Of a stretch of 64,000 nucleotides of DNA, positions 58,501 to 64,000 are shown piece after piece. The position numbers were made by a program, and so were the translations under genes. The notes beneath the pieces are model-generated. The model had not been told where the DNA came from and searched no databases. It was given only the letters and a program-made list of their open reading frames with translations. This DNA comes from Branchiostoma floridae (lineage: Eukaryota > Chordata > Leptocardii > Amphioxiformes > Branchiostomatidae), in contig NC_049992.1 of the NCBI RefSeq assembly GCF_000003815.2, forward strand, positions 8,863,671-8,927,670. The letters are read 5' to 3'. The stretch's first letter is position 1, and every line of letters starts with the position of its first letter.

Positions 58501-60358
58501 TCCTCACAATTCTGGATATCAATGGCTGTCTACACGCCACATAGCCAAAAATCATGATGGATTATTGGTACTTTTCGGTCCCTTTCAGATCACATCACTT
58601 AATTTAAGATTCAACCTTAGGTTGCATGTCCGTACCTTAACATTTTGAAATTCATATTCTGACTATAGATGTCAGTTAGCTGAGGGATGAGTCCACTCTA
58701 CTATATACTTCATATTCTGACTATTGTTTGACTGAATATTCTACTGTTATGCTGACATTTACGTATCCAAGTAGCCTTAGCGCACATCCTGCATTTTGTC
58801 AAGGCCATGACCGTCGCGTAACAGCCAGAGAATGTCAGGGTGCCCTGTCAGGCTGACATTTCCACACTTTTCGTAAACATCTCCTTTGGTACTTTGTTGG
58901 CAGAGGGAGGTACTAGTAAGCTTCAAAAGTAGATCTCAGGAGTTAAGTGGAGACAGGACGGGAGAGAGTGTGTAAAGCCTACTTGGTTGGAGCTAATGGA
59001 AAACTGTTGACTCTTGAGTTGAGCTTGAATGTGATGCCTGCACTTGGGAACCGGTTGAAGGCAGTAATCTGGATAGTGTTTCAAGCAGAAGTCCTTAACG
59101 CTGGGACTAAGTCTTGTTGTATGTACAACTGTAAATCTTGGAATGCTCCCAGTGATTTTATTTCAATGGCTTTCACAGTAACCTCTCCACAGTGAATACA
59201 CAATAATTGTGCTTTTACATAGTTGTTTAAAAGATTTAATGCTATTACAGTATTCAATGTTGCATTTGAATGACAAGTTAAAACATTTTGTATAGAAACA
59301 TACAGGATTTTGCCAAGATTTTGTCAAAAGACACCTAAATTTTGTACATTACACTTCAACGACTGCCCGAAGAATGCCATTGATTTACTGTCACAATCAT
59401 ATCATACAGTAAGTGTAACTGAGCCCTTAGCATATCGCTTTCTGGTTGAAAGGTTTTTTTGTCTATCTTTGGTAGGGAAAACCAGTCTGCTGCTTGTGTG
59501 ACACCACCGGTACTCTTTCCAGAACAACATCAAACATTATTGAGCCTACAGTGAGTTCATCTTACATGATGACCTGTATAAAAGTAACTCCTGTTTCCAA
59601 GAATTCAAGAACCTAATCAAAGTGCAGTGGACCGTACCTTTCTTGAGAAAGTTTCCCGCTTCCACCAAACATATGTCAACATACGGCAATCGTGAAAAGT
59701 TGAGACGAATCGGCCACTTACCATGTCCTTCGACATTAGTGGAAACTCTTAACTGCAGCGGTGAAGAACCATCGTTCCTACTTTAGCCTCGCACTTGTCG
59801 GTTCCACGTGAGAGTGCACAAATTATGGCTCGTACAGGTCGGCATGTCCTGTCAATGTGACCCATTAGTATGACTTAAGTGAAGCTCTCCTGAAAAACGT
59901 ACGTACGTACATGGTACTTCTATAAATCCATTATGTATCTTGATTTGTAGGTAGCAACTTTGCCGTCGCACTTATGTAAGTGATTGCACCATTCACGTAC
60001 AGTGGCAACGTCACTGCTGCATTTAAGAAACCGGTGCGTCATGGAGGCATGGCTTGGTTTTCAAAATTGCATCTTTACAAAGGCATATGGAGCCATGTGG
60101 GGGCAACGTGACCTATCGCCGTGGCGTCAACACCGCATTAGTGCCTCCACGTCCCAAACACGTGAAGCCTCTGAGTGTCTGACATTTCCTAGTATTTACC
60201 AGATTGACTGACACGGGCAAAGGCACTTAAAAGCCTCCAGGATTTCAATGGCTCTGTCGACGTGGAGTGAAATGCCGCTTTGCTCAAGATAATCTCCAGG
60301 TACTTTTTGGAAGCACAGGACACTAAGTGCTTGCCATATATGGTGTAAACAGGTAAGC
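55536..60358. other. Unique DNA, no gene recognised
   Basis: Open frames at 56409-56688, 58947-59195 and 59984-60211 have no recognisable domains or strong splice signals. Likely intronic or intergenic. Confidence 0.3.
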
Positions 60359-60395
60359 TATAAAAGTTATGCTTATACTTCCTTCGGGTTCAGTC
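60359..60395 (+). promoter_or_regulatory. Candidate core promoter with TATA box and initiator
   Basis: TATAAAAG (60359-60366) is followed by the initiator TTCAGTC with A at 60392, 33 bp from the first T. This is close to ideal TATA-initiator geometry. Transcription from here would exclude the upstream ATG at 60369 and make 60474 the first start codon. Confidence 0.6.
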
Positions 60396-60473
60396 AGCAG
60401 AGACGTAACGGTGACGAGACTGACCAAGCTCCGTCATTCTGACCTCACCGTAGACGTTCTTAATCAGAACGAC

Positions 60474-60553
60474 ATGTCACATACACGGCTTTGCTGTGTG
60501 CGTTCGCTGTCAATGGGAAGAAGACGCTGCAAGAGAGGAACCGCAAGGTTGAG
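60474..60553 (+). CDS. Candidate alternative first coding exon (phase 2), unknown gene
   Basis: The first ATG after the predicted start site (60474, G at -3) opens 26 codons plus 2 nt, ending TTG AG|GTAGTC (60554). The peptide is very basic and Cys-containing (CCVRSLSMGRRRCKRGTARL, residues 7-26), with no known domain. Its C-terminal Arg-rich part resembles other short alternative N-termini only in character. The longer frame from 60369 would start upstream of the predicted transcription start. The donor lacks G at +5 and so is moderate. Same strand and phase as the three candidates to its left. Confidence 0.45.
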
Positions 60554-63500
60554 GTAGTCCTATTTATTCCTCTTTGTGGCAGCATTTTTTCCTCCTGGCC
60601 AGTCTTGTCTCAACCCTGCAGCTTCCGTAGAAAATTTACTTAGCACTTTTCAACTAGCACCATAAACAGTGGACCACAGCTTAACGTCCTGGCCTAAGGA
60701 CTGCAACTCTATTCAGTAGCGTACTTGTTAGGAGAGCAACACAGCCGGAATCATTACTTGTGGCTTCTAGTTCCAGAAGTAGGGCTGCTAACCACCGGAC
60801 TACGGATGCTATGCTAGGTTGTTTGTCGGTCCTGGTGACTTTTAACTGGGGCTACTCCACCTCGGTTGATGACTGTCCCTGACAAGTTGCTATTCCTTGG
60901 TCATGTGGCCTGTTGTTGTACCTTCTACCAGACTGTTTTGTATATGGCATAGGTTATGAAACCTGCACAATCTTGAGTATCCTTACAAGTGCTTATTGTA
61001 AGTCAGAAGGAGAAGAAATAATTTTGACTTCAAGGTAAGTGCTGATCTACAAGCAAATTGATAGACAAGTAAAGCTTGACTGCAAATTTGATGTCTTATA
61101 CTTGATATGGTCACCCACAGCAAATTGAAATGAAACTTATGATGTGATGACTACACCAACTTATTCTTGTTAAAATTGAAGAAGTGGCCTTGTTTCATGA
61201 TGGGAGAAACCTCTCTTCCCACAGGTTACCACAGCTGCTGTGGGCATCATAAAATTTTCATTCTGGAATTACTCTCACTTGTTAAGTCTAAGGTTGTAAA
61301 TTTTATGATTTTGCACAATGCAAGCATCAGAGAAGTTTGTGGATGAACTAGATGTGTTATGCATAGATATGTTACCAATGCAAACAATGGAAAAACTAGC
61401 ATTGTTATCACAGTAACCGTTTCAGCACCTGGGACAGCACCACTAACTTAGGGCTTGGGAATTTTTCCCTGGTACATGAAATAGAGAATGGAATGCCAGA
61501 TTTGTAAGAACTTAGCTTTTATCAGTACAAAATGTATTTTTTATCCTGAGTTGGACTCCGCTGTGTATAAAATTTTTTTTTACTGGAACTGACTCTTTGA
61601 GCATCACAGTGAGGAATAGTTGGTCATTCTGGATAAAGTTGAATTGTAGTTTCCAGCACAAGAACATTGGACAAAATTTTTGACTGATCGACTCAAGTCT
61701 TTGTCAAGGAATGACAGACTGGAGTCAATTAGTTGAAAAGTACAATCTCTAGTGTTGGACATTACAGATAACGTTATCCAGAATGACTTTTACCAGCACA
61801 GATGAACTTTCAAGATATGAGGAATATCTGGTCTAATTTGCAATTTGTTTTCTCCTCCTCAATTGTGTTTGAGGACATCAAAAAAACATGTCAAGGATAG
61901 GAAGTACCCTTTATACAAGACATTATCGTTATATAAGACGTACGTTGGATATGATTCCTTAAGACCCAAACCTGCTACCTTGTGACGCTATCACAATGTC
62001 ATATGCGTAGGGTCAGTTTTTGTTTGGTAGATGGTAGAGCCATGTGGAAATCTTTCAGCTTATGTAAGGGAGATAAGGACAGGGCAGCCTGGCCATGGTA
62101 ACCTTTTGTTGATTTGGCCTTGCTTTCAACACAAACAAAGTGAGCATATCTAACCCTAGGCTTGCACACTAAGGTGAAATCATTGGTAAAAAGATAGTGA
62201 GTGAACAGAGATTTTTCACTTTCTGAAATTATGGGCAGGCTATGTTCTATGTTAGCATATAACATAGGGATGGAATTTATGTATTTCATGTCATTTTAAC
62301 ATGAACTTTATATTTTTCATAATATAAAAAAAAAGAGCATTCCCAATGTCATTGCATTAAAGCTTGTGTGCTTGGTTTAAATTCTGTTTCTCGGTAGACT
62401 GTGGCTAACACCAGGTGCATTTTTCCACATTTTTACTTAATGCCATGTTTTCATGTACTCAAAAGAAATGATCAAAGACAAGTGGAGATCAAAGTGAAAC
62501 TAGTTAGCCCCCTCACAGGTCATTTTGATCTTGAGACATTTCTCAGGTTGCAACGACCTGGCAGAATCCATTAGTAGAGATTCCACCAGCTCTACCACAG
62601 AGACAGGGAGACAAACACGGAACTGGTGACCTTTTTCTACGACTTTCACGGCTTTCCAGACCTTTTAGCTTTGGTTTACGTGCTAAGTTTTAATCTTGGT
62701 GTAGACATTGCATTGGCTTACTCAGGCATTACGTACCTAGCAACGTACCCGGCTCTGGTTGGTTAGAAGTTGGAAGACGTTTGAAAACGTTTCTCCTGAG
62801 TAAGCGTGAACTTTGCTTGGTTTAGACATGTTTTTTGTTCAAACATGTCATAGATAGCCTGCAGGGTACAAGTTCTTCAGGCAGATTTAGCCAGAGAATG
62901 TCACAGTAACCAGGTTTTGCAGGTCGCATGCAAAATGTATCATTTTCCAGTAGCTGGAGGCCTTTGATGCCGCATATACGATATAGTGCATAGTGGTATT
63001 AAAAAATCACCAAGCAGAAAATGTTACCATATGTAATCCATTAACAGTCGTCTATTAACGGCAAAATTATAAATAATGACGTAAATAAAGACAGTCTCAG
63101 AATCTGGGAAATTGTTTGGTTTGGTCAGCCTCTTATGTAACTTAACCTGAAAATACATGATTGTAGATTCTCTTATGCCTAGGGCAGACTGGGCAGCAAT
63201 TTCTCTACTCAGTGACTTTTCTTCCTGTTGTACAAGATGGCTGATGTGTTAACAATGGGAATCTTTTCTGACATTTACTGTGCTATATATATCAGCTATG
63301 CCAAGAGCTTAATCCAACACATCCTGTGCATTATAACACATGCCCCAGGCAGTTTCATATTATCCCACTCCTTGTCTTGGATGATGTGAATAGATTTTAA
63401 TGTGGTTTGTCCATTATTTCGGCCAAGGATGACCAAGGACAGTGTGTGGGAGACCAGGTGTGCCGTGTATGTCCTTGTCCGATCAGTTCCGGATACCAGC

Positions 63501-64000
63501 TCAAAGGGCTTTACTGAAGGCTAGGTACAAGTGGGCTCCTCAACGATAGCAGGTCGAAAACTGTCGGTTCCAGAAAGACCCCTTGGTTGTTGAACTGTGT
63601 TGTTCATCACATGGCTTAACCTCTTTACACTGGACTTAACCTGGCTGAAGTATTGCTCACTCCTTAAACCCCCCCCCCCTTCCCCCCAATAGAATAACAT
63701 CAGGGATTTTTTTGTTAACAAGGGTACAGGATCACTGCAACCTCATGCCCTTACCCTGGGAAGCAGATCCTCTGGCAAGCATAAAATTCTGATTGATTCT
63801 TGGGATCACAGTCTTCAACTGTGACCTGTCTGGTAGTACTTGTGGCCCCTAGGAAGCCATAGAGTGCTCCATTTTAACTTAGAATTTTTAAAAACTCCAC
63901 ACCCTCATAGAGAGCGTCCTATCTCCCCCATTTGGTGGTACCACTCAATTGCGCTGCTCCCTCTTGCAATTTTTTTCCCTGATAACATAATATCATAAGA
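60554..64000. other. Unique DNA with one inverted repeat, no gene recognised
   Basis: Contains the inverted repeat at 61622-61788 and a poly-C tract near 63669-63686. The shared downstream exon predicted for the candidate first exons was not found here. Confidence 0.3.
61622..61788. repeat. Inverted repeat with perfect 14-bp ends
   Basis: GTCATTCTGGATAA (61623-61636) and its exact complement TTATCCAGAATGAC (61774-61787) bracket about 137 bp. Weaker similarity continues inward ('tggacaaaatttttgactga' against 'gactggagtcaattag'). Probably a remnant of a dispersed element. Superfamily unassigned. Confidence 0.6.

Noticed and set aside
60369-60473. Upstream start codon of the exon ending at 60553
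   Set aside because: It lies before the predicted initiator at 60392, so it should not be in the mRNA.

Overview
The window looks like non-coding, repeat-rich DNA from an invertebrate animal. An amphioxus (Branchiostoma-like) genome is the most likely source. The basis is moderate GC, many TACATGTA palindromes, and several short transposon families that I recall from cephalochordate DNA (the 'tagcctggtatccagc' foldback MITE, the 'gcggtggtt' MITE, a 'tagcggccac' Tigger-type end). That assignment is memory-based and unproven. There is no bacterial-style gene organisation. Most open frames come from tandem repeats whose unit lacks stops.

Layout. 1-8.1 kb: mostly unique DNA with a 72-bp x3 tandem repeat (1871-2090), a near-perfect inverted repeat (3090-3234), a hAT-like element with an 8-bp target duplication (5208-5612) and a 20-bp minisatellite organised into 60-bp higher-order units (6400-7310). 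8.1-33.6 kb: a roughly 0.75-kb tandem duplication in which each copy carries a different insertion. Copy A holds a 717-bp terminal-inverted-repeat element (8554-9270). Copy B holds the main structure of the window, a giant foldback element (10057-33019, about 23 kb as assembled) bounded by a 7-bp duplication GTCATGC. Copy A supplies the empty site for copy B's insertion, and copy B supplies the empty site for copy A's.

Each foldback arm runs from the outside inwards as follows: a short terminal inverted repeat, a 48-bp minisatellite, about 0.9 kb of non-repeated sequence, then a satellite of about 295-bp units (about 40 units in the left arm as assembled, 17 in the right). The loop (25129-27007) contains a Tigger/pogo-like transposon end and a decayed CENP-B-type DNA-binding domain. 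The left arm also carries a tRNA-derived insertion and a Helitron-like element with octamer-bearing repeats. Two N gaps in the left arm flank a near-identical 2.81-kb repetition that is probably an assembly artefact, so the true element may be about 20 kb.

33.6-64 kb: probably the 5' part of a large + strand gene of unknown identity, with introns. Four candidate short coding first exons end at 38383, 45328, 49544 and 60553. Each ends at a phase-2 GT donor, and two lie behind a TATA box plus initiator. The shared downstream exon would lie to the right of the window. The region also holds a second hAT-like copy, a Harbinger-like MITE, palindromic MITEs, a tRNA-derived SINE, a 150-bp tandem repeat and the C-terminal scrap of a non-LTR retrotransposon. 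I recognise no complete protein-coding gene.
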